This document shows, piece after piece, positions 6,555-13,970 of a stretch of DNA of 15,934 nucleotides. Source of the stretch: an archaeon (GTDB lineage: Archaea; Nanobdellota; Nanobdellia; Pacearchaeales; GW2011-AR1); assembly GCA_030593225.1 (NCBI GenBank), contig JAUVHP010000015.1, positions 1 to 15,934 of the forward strand. The letters run 5' to 3'. The notes under the pieces are model-generated. The model was given only the letters and a program-made list of their open reading frames with translations, had not been told where the DNA came from and searched no databases. Numbering within the stretch: position 1 is the stretch's first letter; each line of letters begins with the position of its first letter. The position numbers and the translations under genes were made by a program.

Positions 6555-7109
6555 CTATTCTATAATAGGCAAATCACCAATTAAATTTATCCCTCTAATA
6601 ATAACCTCTCTATAAAATGCTTTGTTTTCTCTAAACTTCTTTTTCCATTCTACCCACGAAAAAATATGCACATTTAATTCACGATTTAATTTTTTTTGAG
6701 AATTATCAATTAATTTACTTATCTTTTTTTTATTAGAAGAAACTACAATCAAATCAATATCACTATTAATATCATCTCTACCCTCAGCTACACTTCCAAA
6801 TAAAACTAAATGAGAAACTTCTTTTTTTAAAGAATTAATTATCTCAGTTTTTTCAAGGTCTCTTAATGAAAAAGTAATCTTAATATTTCTAAACACAATA
6901 GAATCTAAATTCGCCTTAAAATATCTTAGATTTGCTTTTCTCTCATCCTTAATTAAATTTTCTTCAAGAAAAACCCCAAGAAATCTCTGAGCAGTATTTA
7001 CACTTATATTCAATCTTCTAGAAAACTCTCTCAAATGAATTTCTTCATAAGGATTATCAACAAAAAATCCTAAAGATTTTAGCAAAGGAAGATTGTATCT
7101 ATTTATCAT
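6555..7109 (-). CDS. HTH-MNT nucleotidyltransferase, probable antitoxin of the HEPN pair
   Basis: This 184-aa protein joins an N-terminal winged helix-turn-helix (about 8-65; LREFSRRLNISVNTAQRFL is the HTH) to a minimal nucleotidyltransferase domain. The domain motif is GSVAEG at 105-110 followed by SDIDL at 116-120, giving the two metal-binding acids D117 and D119. MNT proteins of MntA/HepT-type systems neutralise HEPN partners by adding nucleotides to the HEPN tyrosine. The HTH suggests the same protein can bind its own operator. The third acidic residue of the active site was not identified. The partner HEPN gene is downstream on the same strand after a repeat-filled gap. TATA-like TATTTAAAA (minus strand, 7133-7141) is about 28 nt before the start. 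Confidence 0.8.
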   Translation of the reverse strand: MINRYNLPLLKSLGFFVDNPYEEIHLREFSRRLNISVNTAQRFLGVFLEENLIKDERKANLRYFKANLDSIVFRNIKITFSLRDLEKTEIINSLKKEVSHLVLFGSVAEGRDDINSDIDLIVVSSNKKKISKLIDNSQKKLNRELNVHIFSWVEWKKKFRENKAFYREVIIRGINLIGDLPIIE

Positions 7110-7132
7110 ACAATTGTACTATATTTTGACAC

Positions 7133-7141
7133 TTTTAAATA
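7133..7141 (-). promoter_or_regulatory. TATA-like box for the HTH-MNT gene
   Basis: The minus strand reads TATTTAAAA centred about 28 nt before the ATG at 7109. The 97-nt divergent gap also contains the opposing promoter at 7178. Confidence 0.45.
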
Positions 7142-7177
7142 TTTCTAAAAAATAGAGATTTAAATGTTATGAATAAA

Positions 7178-7187
7178 TTTATAAAAA
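7178..7187 (+). promoter_or_regulatory. TATA-like box for the 7207 membrane protein gene
   Basis: TTTATAAAAA is centred 25 nt before the ATG at 7207, with no ribosome binding site between, so a leaderless mRNA is likely. Confidence 0.5.
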
Positions 7188-7206
7188 TAGAAAAACTAGA
7201 TTATTT

Positions 7207-8178
7207 ATGAAAAAGTGGTTATCATTAATTTCAGGATTGTTTTTAATTAATTTTGTAAGTGCATATTACCCAGCAACACTACAAAATCTATTAGACTCCC
7301 TCGACCCATCAACAGCAATCTTAGGCTCAATATTCATAATATCTTTTATTCTAATAAATTTTTCACTATCAAAAGCATTCAAAACACAAAAAGGAATTTC
7401 AGGAATACTCTCATTTATAATATCATTCTTAATTATTTACGGACTTAATCGTTCTGGTTTTGACTATCAAAATATTTACTATGATTTATTTTACAATATT
7501 GGATTATCAAGTGGAGTGGCTTCAACTTTTTTGCCATTAATTGTTTTAGCCGCAGCAATTTTTATTGTATGGAGATTTAGCCTCTGGGTACTCTTACTCA
7601 TGCTTGGAATTTTTATTATAATTTATGGAACATTTTTTGCATATGCATCATTTGCAACAGTAATCATTGGAGGAATATTTATTATAGCAGCATTGGTAAT
7701 TAAAAAAAAACCTTCAGAGAATTCTTCAAATAAAAAATCTTGGTTCAACAAACCACAATTAAATCCTAATTGGAAAAGTGATTTAAAAGGTGGTGCAAAA
7801 AAACCTTGGGGAGGAATTAAAAAAGGAGTAGGATTTGCAAAGCAAAAATATCAAGCACGACAACAAAAAAAATCTGGTGAGGAAGAAAGAAGAAAACAAA
7901 AAGTAGAAGAACAAAAAGCAAAAATAGAAAAATCAAAACAAGAAGCATTTGATTACCAAATCAAACAATATATAAAAAAATTAGAAGATTCATGGAAACA
8001 AGCAAAACCAACATTTGTAGCAATGGGTAAATCTAAGCACCCAGATTTTAAAAATGCACATAAAAAACTTATGTGGGAATATGATAAATCAAATCATGAT
8101 GCAAATCATCCTGAAATAGATAAAGTCCTAAAAAATATTCAAGGAGAAATTAACAGAATATATAAGAGATTAAAATAA
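7207..8178 (+). CDS. Multi-pass membrane protein with a long basic C-terminal domain, unknown function
   Basis: I do not recognise a named family in this 323-aa protein. Residues 1-19 look like a signal peptide or first membrane helix (KKW start, hydrophobic core, FVSA before YYP). Further hydrophobic segments fall at about 36-54, 66-82, 104-124, 126-146 and 148-166. After KKKP the protein becomes soluble and strongly basic (170-215; repeated Trp and Gly in WKSDLKGGAKKPWGGIKKG). A Lys/Glu-rich coiled coil follows (about 217-262), then a helical C-terminus. The basic tail could contact nucleic acid or lipid head groups, but this is guesswork. It converges with fen1, with a strong hairpin in between. 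Confidence 0.65.
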   Translation: MKKWLSLISGLFLINFVSAYYPATLQNLLDSLDPSTAILGSIFIISFILINFSLSKAFKTQKGISGILSFIISFLIIYGLNRSGFDYQNIYYDLFYNIGLSSGVASTFLPLIVLAAAIFIVWRFSLWVLLLMLGIFIIIYGTFFAYASFATVIIGGIFIIAALVIKKKPSENSSNKKSWFNKPQLNPNWKSDLKGGAKKPWGGIKKGVGFAKQKYQARQQKKSGEEERRKQKVEEQKAKIEKSKQEAFDYQIKQYIKKLEDSWKQAKPTFVAMGKSKHPDFKNAHKKLMWEYDKSNHDANHPEIDKVLKNIQGEINRIYKRLK

Positions 8179-8209
8179 TTTCAAAACCACTTCCCCAACC
8201 CAGTTTGTT

Positions 8210-8237
8210 TTCGTTCGACCACGCTTGGGCGGACGAA
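8210..8237. terminator. GC-rich hairpin between convergent genes
   Basis: TTCGTTCG (8210-8217) pairs with CGGACGAA (8230-8237) over 8 bp with one G-U, and CCA/TGG continues the stem inside around a four-base loop. It stands out from the surrounding AT-rich sequence and lies between two converging genes. It is a plausible 3'-end or terminator structure for either gene, but no clear U-run follows, so the role is uncertain. Confidence 0.4.
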
Positions 8238-8250
8238 TGGAAATAAATCG

Positions 8251-9291
8251 TCAGAACCATTTACTAAGAGAATCTTGTTTCTTCCCATCCTCAATTTTCC
8301 TCAATCTATCCAACTGCTTTTCAACTCTTTCCTCAGAAAAATTATGTTCTTCAACTAAAATCTTTTTAATTTTATTATAATCAATTTTTCCAAATTCAAA
8401 CTCAAAATCTTCAACATCATGATTTTCAAATAAATCAAAAATAATTTTCCAATCAAATTTATTCTCCTCATCTAATTCATTAATTTTTTCTTTAACACTC
8501 TCAAAAATTTTCTCAGAGGTCTTAAATTCTTTAACAATTCCCAATGCCTTCTTCTGCCCAATTCTAGGAATACCTTTTGGATTATAATCTGTCCCAACTA
8601 AAATTCCCAAGCAAATTAATTGCTCTAAATTTATTCCTAATTCTTTTAGAACATTATCTAAAATAATTTCCTCTGGCTTTACTTCAACATAACCAGAATA
8701 AGTTTTTCTCCGTCGGGCCAAAGTTAAATTACGAATTAAAATAGGTGCTCCAAAAAGCAAACTATCATAATCCTGACTTACACTCGCATAAACTTCTTTT
8801 TTCTTCTTGCACAAATACGCTGCCTCTGCCTCTCCCTCGCTCGGTGCCTGCACAACTTCAATCCCCATTGCCTTCAACAATTCCTTACTCTCCTTAATCA
8901 TATCATCATCCAATCTCAAAAGCTGACTACTATAACTTTTCATTTTCTCAAAATTCTCTTCCTGCTTTGCAATTTCATATCTCTCGCTCGCAATATCTCG
9001 TGCCCCTTTTCTCTTCTTATGGGTCTTTGCTTTTAACTCAGGTGCCTCACCATCAAAAACATAAACAAGTTTTATTCCTTGCTCAAGTAAAGCAAGATTT
9101 CTATAAAAAATTCCAGAAAGATGACTTGTAACTCGTTTCTCATCATCCATCAAAGGCGTTCCATCTGGCTGACGCACACTCGACAAAAACTGATACAAAC
9201 TATTAAACGCATCAACGCAAACAATCTTCCCTCGCAAACTAGAAATTTCAATCTCATTTCTAGGAATAATCTCACGAATACTAAGTCCCAT
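8251..9291 (-). CDS. fen: Flap endonuclease 1
   Basis: This 346-aa protein has the normal archaeal FEN-1 length and all expected acidic metal ligands: D27 (VDAFN), D80 (VFDGEAP), E152 and E154 (SEGEAEAAY), D174 and D176 (QDYDSLLFG), and D235 (GTDYN). The helix-hairpin-helix segment GIPRIGQKKALGIV follows, and the C-terminus carries a PCNA-interacting motif, QDSLSKWF (339-346). FEN-1 removes 5' flaps during Okazaki-fragment maturation and repair, tethered to PCNA. It is divergent from polB across 249 nt. The TATA-like box is 25 nt before the ATG inside a palindrome loop matching that of the HEPN promoter. The identification is firm. Confidence 0.96.
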   Translation of the reverse strand: MGLSIREIIPRNEIEISSLRGKIVCVDAFNSLYQFLSSVRQPDGTPLMDDEKRVTSHLSGIFYRNLALLEQGIKLVYVFDGEAPELKAKTHKKRKGARDIASERYEIAKQEENFEKMKSYSSQLLRLDDDMIKESKELLKAMGIEVVQAPSEGEAEAAYLCKKKKEVYASVSQDYDSLLFGAPILIRNLTLARRRKTYSGYVEVKPEEIILDNVLKELGINLEQLICLGILVGTDYNPKGIPRIGQKKALGIVKEFKTSEKIFESVKEKINELDEENKFDWKIIFDLFENHDVEDFEFEFGKIDYNKIKKILVEEHNFSEERVEKQLDRLRKIEDGKKQDSLSKWF

Positions 9292-9293
9292 AA

Positions 9294-9337
9294 ATTAATT
9301 TTGCAAATAAACTATTTAAGAATTTTGTAAAATTAAT
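9294..9337 (-). promoter_or_regulatory. fen1 promoter in a 14-bp-arm palindrome
   Basis: Arms ATTAATTTTGCAAA (9294-9307) and TTTGTAAAATTAAT (9324-9337) pair over 14 positions with one G-T. The 16-nt loop contains AAACTATTTAAGA, the same core as the HEPN promoter loops, although the arms are unrelated in sequence. On the minus strand this gives CTTAAATAG (9312-9320) centred 25 nt before the ATG. It is followed by CCCAACGGGCGAG, like the CCCCGAAGGGCGA after the HEPN copy, and then a weak hairpin up to about 9374. Confidence 0.6.
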
Positions 9338-9373
9338 CCCAACGGGCGAGCATTTCAATAATTGCGAGTATAA

Positions 9374-9465
9374 AGATTTTTGGAAAAAATCTGCAATAAA
9401 AATATAAAATAATAGAAATATAAAAGATTATTGCTTCTTTCCAAATCTTCTAAACAAGGATTTGG
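9374..9465. repeat. Series of inverted repeats in the fen1-polB gap
   Basis: Three perfect short inverted repeats follow one another: AGATTTTT/AAAAATCT around GGA (9374-9392), GCAATAA/TTATTGC around an A-rich 28-nt stretch (9393-9434), and CCAAATC/GATTTGG around 11 nt (9441-9465). They lie upstream of both divergent promoters. They may be regulatory sites or remnants of hairpin elements. AT-rich DNA makes short palindromes common, so the evidence is modest. Confidence 0.4.
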
Positions 9466-9512
9466 ACTTTTACATAATCTCCTTCTTCCATAAACTAATC
9501 AAAAACAAACAC

Positions 9513-9520
9513 ATATAAAT
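9513..9520 (+). promoter_or_regulatory. TATA box for polB
   Basis: ATATAAAT is centred 25 nt before the polB ATG at 9541. No ribosome binding site is visible in the short AT-rich stretch between, which fits a leaderless mRNA. Confidence 0.55.
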
Positions 9521-9540
9521 TTTACTATATTAAATTTTCT

Positions 9541-12033
9541 ATGCAAACAAAATTCATTCCAATAAATTACGATTATTTTGATTACAAAGGACGAAACTAT
9601 GCAAAAATCATAGGAAGAAATGAAAAAGGAAAAAGAATATGTATGATAGATTCATGCCCAGTTTATATTTGGGCTATTTTAAAAGAAAACATAAACCAAA
9701 AACAAATAGAAAAAATAACTAAAAAAATAGAAAAAATCAAACTTGATTTAAAAGGGCGACAAACAAAAGTAGAAAAAGTTGAATTACATGATAAAAAATT
9801 TCTAAGTAAAAAAGTAAAAGCACTAAAAATTTACGCAACAAATTACAAAGACCTTCACGACATTGCAAGCAAACTAGATTTCAAAGAAATAGAAAAAAGA
9901 CGAGGATATGATTTAGGATTTACAACACATTACATAATAGAAAAAAAATTAAAACCTTTGCATTGGTATACAATCTCTGGAGAACTCTTAAACAACTCAG
10001 AAGAATTTGGAGGAATTGATATGAATCTAGATGTTGATTTTTGTATAAAAGTTGAAAAAATAAAAACTTTAGAACCAGATAAAATAAAATACCAACCAAA
10101 AATTCTTGCGTATGATATAGAAACAGATGAACTTCAAATCGGAAAAGGAGAAATATTAATGATTTCATTGGTCTCAGATAATTTCAAAAAAGTTATCACT
10201 TGGAAAAGAAATCCGACATCTGACATCCGACATCTGACATCCGATTTCTTGGAATATGTTAAAGACGAAGCAGAACTCATAGAAAAATTTATAGAATATG
10301 TAAAAAAAGTTTCCCCAGATTTTTTAGTTGGATATTTTTCAGATGGTTTTGATTTACCATATTTAAAAGCACGAGCAGACATACACAAAATAAAACTTTC
10401 TCTGGGATTAGATAACACTCAACCAAAATTCAGCAGAGGCGTGCAATTAACAGGAAAAATAAACGGAATCACACACATTGATTTGCTCAAATTTATTAGA
10501 ACAGCTTACGCACAATACATGAAATCAGAAACTTTATCTTTAAACGAAGTTGCAAAAGAATTTCTAGGCGACAATAAAAAAGAATTCAAACTAAAACATT
10601 CTTCAAAAATAAAAGAACATGAATGGCAAAAATATTATGAATACAATCTTCATGATTCAATTTTAACTTACAAATTATTTGAAAAATTCTGGCCAGATTT
10701 ATTAGAATTCACAAAAACAATTGAAGAGCCAATTTTCGACACATCAAGATATGGACTATCAAAATATACAGAAAGTTACATTTTACATAATTTAGAAAAG
10801 TTTAATGAAATTCCAGAAAAAAGACCAGGACATAAAGAAATAGGAGAAAGAAAAGAAATTGGAAGTGTAAAAGGAGCATTTGTTTACGAACCAACACCAG
10901 GACTCTACGAAAATATCGCAATGTTTGATTTTACATCAATGCACACAAGTATAATTATTTCAATGAATATTTCAAAATCCACTCTTTTAGAAAAAAAAGA
11001 AAAAGGAGCATATGAATCTCCAGAAATCAAAGAAAAAAATAAAAAAATAAAATATTATTTTTCAAAAGAACCAGGATTTTTTCCAAATCTTTTAAAAGAA
11101 ATTTTTGAAAAAAGAAAAAAATTCAAAACAGAATATAAAAAAAATCCAAACCCAATAACACTCGCACGAAGCAATGCATTCAAAGTTTTATCAGCTTCAG
11201 CTCACGGATATATTGCATTCTTCGGAGCACGCTATTATTCGCACGAGGCCTCAGCATCTATTCTTGCATTTGTTAGAAAATTCAATCAAGACATAATTGA
11301 AAAAACAAAAAAACAAGGATATAAAGTTATATTTGGAGATACTGATTCAGTCGCATTTACAAGAGAAAAAAAATCAAAAAAAGAGGTCTTAAAATTTTTA
11401 AAAAAATTAAACAATGAACTTCCAGGAGTAATGCATTTAGAACTTGAAGATTTTTTCAAAAGAGGACTTTGGGTAACAACGCGTGGAGGAACTGCCGGAG
11501 CAAAAAAGAAATACGCAATGATTGACGAAGAAGGTAAAATAAAAATAAGAGGATTTGAAACAGTAAGAAGAGATTGGTGCAAACTCTCACGTGAAATTCA
11601 AAGTTATGTAATAAAACAAATACTAAAAGATGGGAATGAAAAAAAAGCACTAGAATATGTAAAGAAAATAATTAAAAAATTAAAACAAAAAGAAATTAAC
11701 AAACAAGATTTAATTATAAAATCCCAATTAAAAAAACCTCTTTCAGAATACATTGCAACAACTCCACATGTCATTGCTGCAAAAAAAATGATTGAACAAA
11801 AAATTCCACTAAGTCAAGGAACACTTATAGAATACTATATAGCAGAAACAAAAACAAAAAGTAAATTAGTTCGAGACAAAGTAAAACTTCCAGAAGAAAA
11901 AGGAGAATATGAATTGGATTATTATCTAAATAGACAAATACTTCCAGCCATAGAAAATATTTTTCAAGTTTTTGGCATAAATATCAAAGAAACTATTGAA
12001 GGAAAAAAACAAACTACTTTGGGTGATTTTTAA
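9541..12033 (+). CDS. polB: Family B replicative DNA polymerase with 3'-5' exonuclease
   Basis: This 830-aa protein has a complete PolB order. Exo I is DIE at 192-194, Exo II is GYFSDGFD at 264-271 (Phe where the usual motif has Asn), and Exo III is YNLHD at 368-372. Motif A is DFTSMHTSII at 463-472, motif B spans K548 to G556 (KVLSASAHG), and motif C is FGDTDS at 598-603. KKKYAMID and RGFETVRRDW of the palm and thumb follow, and the C-terminus is a PCNA-interacting motif QTTLGDF. It should be a proofreading replicative polymerase. Motif A reads SMHT instead of SLYP, so the usual steric-gate Tyr is His468, and motif B has His555 for the usual Tyr. A tandem-repeat peptide SDIRHLTSD sits at 227-235. 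Confidence 0.95.
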   Translation: MQTKFIPINYDYFDYKGRNYAKIIGRNEKGKRICMIDSCPVYIWAILKENINQKQIEKITKKIEKIKLDLKGRQTKVEKVELHDKKFLSKKVKALKIYATNYKDLHDIASKLDFKEIEKRRGYDLGFTTHYIIEKKLKPLHWYTISGELLNNSEEFGGIDMNLDVDFCIKVEKIKTLEPDKIKYQPKILAYDIETDELQIGKGEILMISLVSDNFKKVITWKRNPTSDIRHLTSDFLEYVKDEAELIEKFIEYVKKVSPDFLVGYFSDGFDLPYLKARADIHKIKLSLGLDNTQPKFSRGVQLTGKINGITHIDLLKFIRTAYAQYMKSETLSLNEVAKEFLGDNKKEFKLKHSSKIKEHEWQKYYEYNLHDSILTYKLFEKFWPDLLEFTKTIEEPIFDTSRYGLSKYTESYILHNLEKFNEIPEKRPGHKEIGERKEIGSVKGAFVYEPTPGLYENIAMFDFTSMHTSIIISMNISKSTLLEKKEKGAYESPEIKEKNKKIKYYFSKEPGFFPNLLKEIFEKRKKFKTEYKKNPNPITLARSNAFKVLSASAHGYIAFFGARYYSHEASASILAFVRKFNQDIIEKTKKQGYKVIFGDTDSVAFTREKKSKKEVLKFLKKLNNELPGVMHLELEDFFKRGLWVTTRGGTAGAKKKYAMIDEEGKIKIRGFETVRRDWCKLSREIQSYVIKQILKDGNEKKALEYVKKIIKKLKQKEINKQDLIIKSQLKKPLSEYIATTPHVIAAKKMIEQKIPLSQGTLIEYYIAETKTKSKLVRDKVKLPEEKGEYELDYYLNRQILPAIENIFQVFGINIKETIEGKKQTTLGDF
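10212..10244 (+). repeat. Heptanucleotide tandem repeat inside polB
   Basis: Four full TCYGACA units (alternating C and T) and a partial fifth encode PTSDIRHLTSD between the Exo I and Exo II motifs. This is a loop position where an insert can be tolerated. The same heptamer, as TCAGACA, occurs in the NSUN gene at 12953. Confidence 0.85.
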
Positions 12034-12060
12034 AAAAGTATTTCTCATAAAAGATTAATA

Positions 12061-12069
12061 TTTTAAACT
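12061..12069 (+). promoter_or_regulatory. TATA-like box for the 12089 membrane protein gene
   Basis: TTTTAAACT is centred about 24 nt before the ATG at 12089, so this gene has its own promoter after polB. Confidence 0.45.
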
Positions 12070-12088
12070 AATTTTTCTTCTAAATTTT

Positions 12089-12664
12089 ATGAAAAAATTA
12101 AAGGTGATTACTTTAGAAATAAAAAACCATATTCCATTTACATTAACCGCAACTTTAATTGCAGTGGCATTAATTTTTCTAACTCAAAAAATAAATCTTT
12201 CATCATTATTTTTTGTAATTCATCCTTTACATGTTTTCGCCTCAGCAATTGTCTCCTCAGCAATATTTTACAAATACAAAAAAAATTTTACACAAGCACT
12301 AATTGTAGGAATTTTAAGTTCAATTCTTTTAGGAACAATTAGCGATATAATTTTCCCATATCTCGGAGGAATAATTTTTCAACTAAAAACAACATTTCAT
12401 CTTTCACTAATTGAAGAACCAATAAACATAATCGGAATTTCAATACTCGGAGGAATAATCGGAATCAAAACTCAATACACTAAACTCCCTCATTTAATCC
12501 ATGTATTCCTCTCTGTTTTCGCAAGTTTATTATATCTAATTGCATTCAGCACAATCACAACAACTCTGCATTTTATAATCGCATTTCTAATAGTATTCGT
12601 AGCAGTTCTAATTCCTTGTTGCATTAGCGATATAATTCTGCCTTTATTGTTTTTGGAAAAATAA
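12089..12664 (+). CDS. Multi-pass membrane protein with two HVF...SDI repeats, unknown function
   Basis: The 191-aa protein has about five or six hydrophobic segments. The sequence shows an internal duplication: HPLHVFAS (45-52) followed by ISDIIFPYL (84-92), then HLIHVFLS (135-142) followed by ISDIILPLL (179-187). Each half therefore has a paired His motif and an Asp-Pro motif. Other polar residues likely to matter inside the membrane are H104, E109, E110 and the C177-C178 pair before the second SDI. Symmetric His, Asp, Glu and Cys in a membrane protein suggest metal or ion handling, but this is inference and I know no assigned function. It has its own promoter and precedes the NSUN operon by 39 nt. 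Confidence 0.7.
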   Translation: MKKLKVITLEIKNHIPFTLTATLIAVALIFLTQKINLSSLFFVIHPLHVFASAIVSSAIFYKYKKNFTQALIVGILSSILLGTISDIIFPYLGGIIFQLKTTFHLSLIEEPINIIGISILGGIIGIKTQYTKLPHLIHVFLSVFASLLYLIAFSTITTTLHFIIAFLIVFVAVLIPCCISDIILPLLFLEK

Positions 12665-12673
12665 ATCCAAAAC

Positions 12674-12683
12674 CCTTAAAATC
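12674..12683 (+). promoter_or_regulatory. TATA-like box for the NSUN operon
   Basis: CCTTAAAATC is centred about 26 nt before the ATG at 12704, in the 39-nt gap after the membrane protein gene. Confidence 0.4.
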
Positions 12684-12703
12684 CATTTAATCATTAAAAT
12701 TTT

Positions 12704-13717
12704 ATGAAAGAAAGAAAACTCCCTGAGCTTAAACCACTCTTCTTAGAAAGAATGCAAAAACTTCTTCCAGAAAAAGAGGACTATCAAAAATATTTAGATA
12801 TTTTGAAAATTCTTCCAGTAAAATCTTTTAGATGCAATACACTAAAAATTACTCCAGAAAAACTAAAAGAAAAATTAGAAAAAAAATATAATTGGAAAAT
12901 AAATCAAATTTGGGAAGATTATCCTGAAATTATGGTTGTGGAAGGTCGGAAATCAGACATCAGACATCAGACATCAGACATCGCCCTTCTTCTTCCTGGT
13001 GAACTCGGAAGAGCATTAGAACATTTATTAGGTTATTATTACATTCAAGAACTTGCAAGCATGCTTCCAGTAATTGCATTAAAACCAAAAGAAAATGAAA
13101 CAATATTAGATTTATGTTCTGCACCAGGAAGCAAAACAACACAAATAGCAGCTCAAATGAAAAACACTGGCTCAATTATAGCAAACGAAGTTTCAATTGG
13201 AAGAATAAAAATACTCGCATCAAATTTAGAAAGATGTGGAGTTACAAACACAATAATTACAAAAAAAGATGGGATTGCATTATGTAATAGATTGCAAAAA
13301 GAGAATTTTGAATTTGATAAAATATTAGTTGATGCACCTTGTTCAGGAGAAGGAACACTTAGAAGTTCTCCAAAAACTTATGTAATGTGGAACCCAAATA
13401 CAATTAAAACATTATCCAAATTACAAAAACAATTATTCAAAAAAGCATTTGAAATTCTAAAAATAAATGGAGAAATAATTTACTCAACTTGCACACATGC
13501 TCCAGAAGAAAACGAAGCAATCGCAAATTGGGCATTAAAAGAATTTGGCAATCAAATAAAAATTGAAAAAATAAATTTGCCAATAAATCCTAGAGAAGGT
13601 TTAACAAATTGGATGGATGAAGAATATTCAGAAAAAGTAAAAAAATCCGCAAGAGTATATCCTCACGATAATAATACAGAAGGATTTTTTATTTCAAAGT
13701 TTAGGAGGGTGAAATAA
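12704..13717 (+). CDS. NOL1/NOP2/Sun-family RNA (cytosine-5)-methyltransferase
   Basis: This 337-aa enzyme has a small N-terminal domain (FRCNTLKITPEKL near 42-54) and a SAM-dependent Rossmann domain. The SAM loop is LDLCSAPGSKT (135-145). The two catalytic cysteines are C213 in DAPCSGEGT (motif IV) and C263 in YSTCT (motif VI), both present, as required for RNA m5C synthesis. Archaeal members of this size modify tRNA (positions near 48-49) or rRNA; which one cannot be told here. The tandem-repeat peptide SDIRHQTSDI (84-93) sits between the N-terminal domain and the conserved HLLGYYYIQELASM segment. The gene is first in an operon with a small membrane protein (9 nt on) and a PUA protein (7 nt after that), and the PUA protein is a likely RNA-binding partner. 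Confidence 0.92.
   Translation: MKERKLPELKPLFLERMQKLLPEKEDYQKYLDILKILPVKSFRCNTLKITPEKLKEKLEKKYNWKINQIWEDYPEIMVVEGRKSDIRHQTSDIALLLPGELGRALEHLLGYYYIQELASMLPVIALKPKENETILDLCSAPGSKTTQIAAQMKNTGSIIANEVSIGRIKILASNLERCGVTNTIITKKDGIALCNRLQKENFEFDKILVDAPCSGEGTLRSSPKTYVMWNPNTIKTLSKLQKQLFKKAFEILKINGEIIYSTCTHAPEENEAIANWALKEFGNQIKIEKINLPINPREGLTNWMDEEYSEKVKKSARVYPHDNNTEGFFISKFRRVK
12953..12980 (+). repeat. Heptanucleotide tandem repeat inside the NSUN gene
   Basis: Four exact TCAGACA units encode SDIRHQTSDI. The repeat is homogeneous here but alternates C/T in polB, where it encodes nearly the same peptide. Because 7 is not divisible by 3, three units give a seven-residue peptide cycle. Confidence 0.88.
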
Positions 13718-13726
13718 AAATTTAAA

Positions 13727-13963
13727 ATGAATTACAAAAAAATAATATATAACTTTGGAAAAATTATTTGGGCAATAGTTGGTTTAGCAATTTTATCATG
13801 GACAATTTTTTGGTACATTAAAATAAAAACTATTGGAAGTTTAGGAGGAGTTATGGCAGGAGCAGTTCTTCTTGGAATAGGAATTTATGCATTAATGTTT
13901 TTTATGTTAATAACAATTCTTTTTATTATAATTAAATTCATAAATAAAAGAAGAAGAAAATAA
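13727..13963 (+). CDS. Small two-helix membrane protein, unknown function
   Basis: The 78-aa protein has two hydrophobic segments (about 11-31 and 38-67), the second starting with Gly-rich GSLGGVMAGAVLLGIG, and ends with the basic tail KFINKRRRK. I recognise no family. It is packed between the NSUN gene (9 nt before) and the PUA gene (7 nt after), so it is almost certainly co-transcribed. A purine-rich GGAGGGTGA lies at the end of the NSUN gene, about 16 nt upstream of the ATG, too far for a typical ribosome binding site. A link to RNA modification is not obvious from its sequence. Confidence 0.65.
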   Translation: MNYKKIIYNFGKIIWAIVGLAILSWTIFWYIKIKTIGSLGGVMAGAVLLGIGIYALMFFMLITILFIIIKFINKRRRK

Positions 13964-13970
13964 TTTCAAA

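Noticed and set aside
10212..10244. CRISPR-like array in polB (also 12953-12980)
   Set aside because: The units are 7 nt in direct tandem with no spacers and lie inside open genes.
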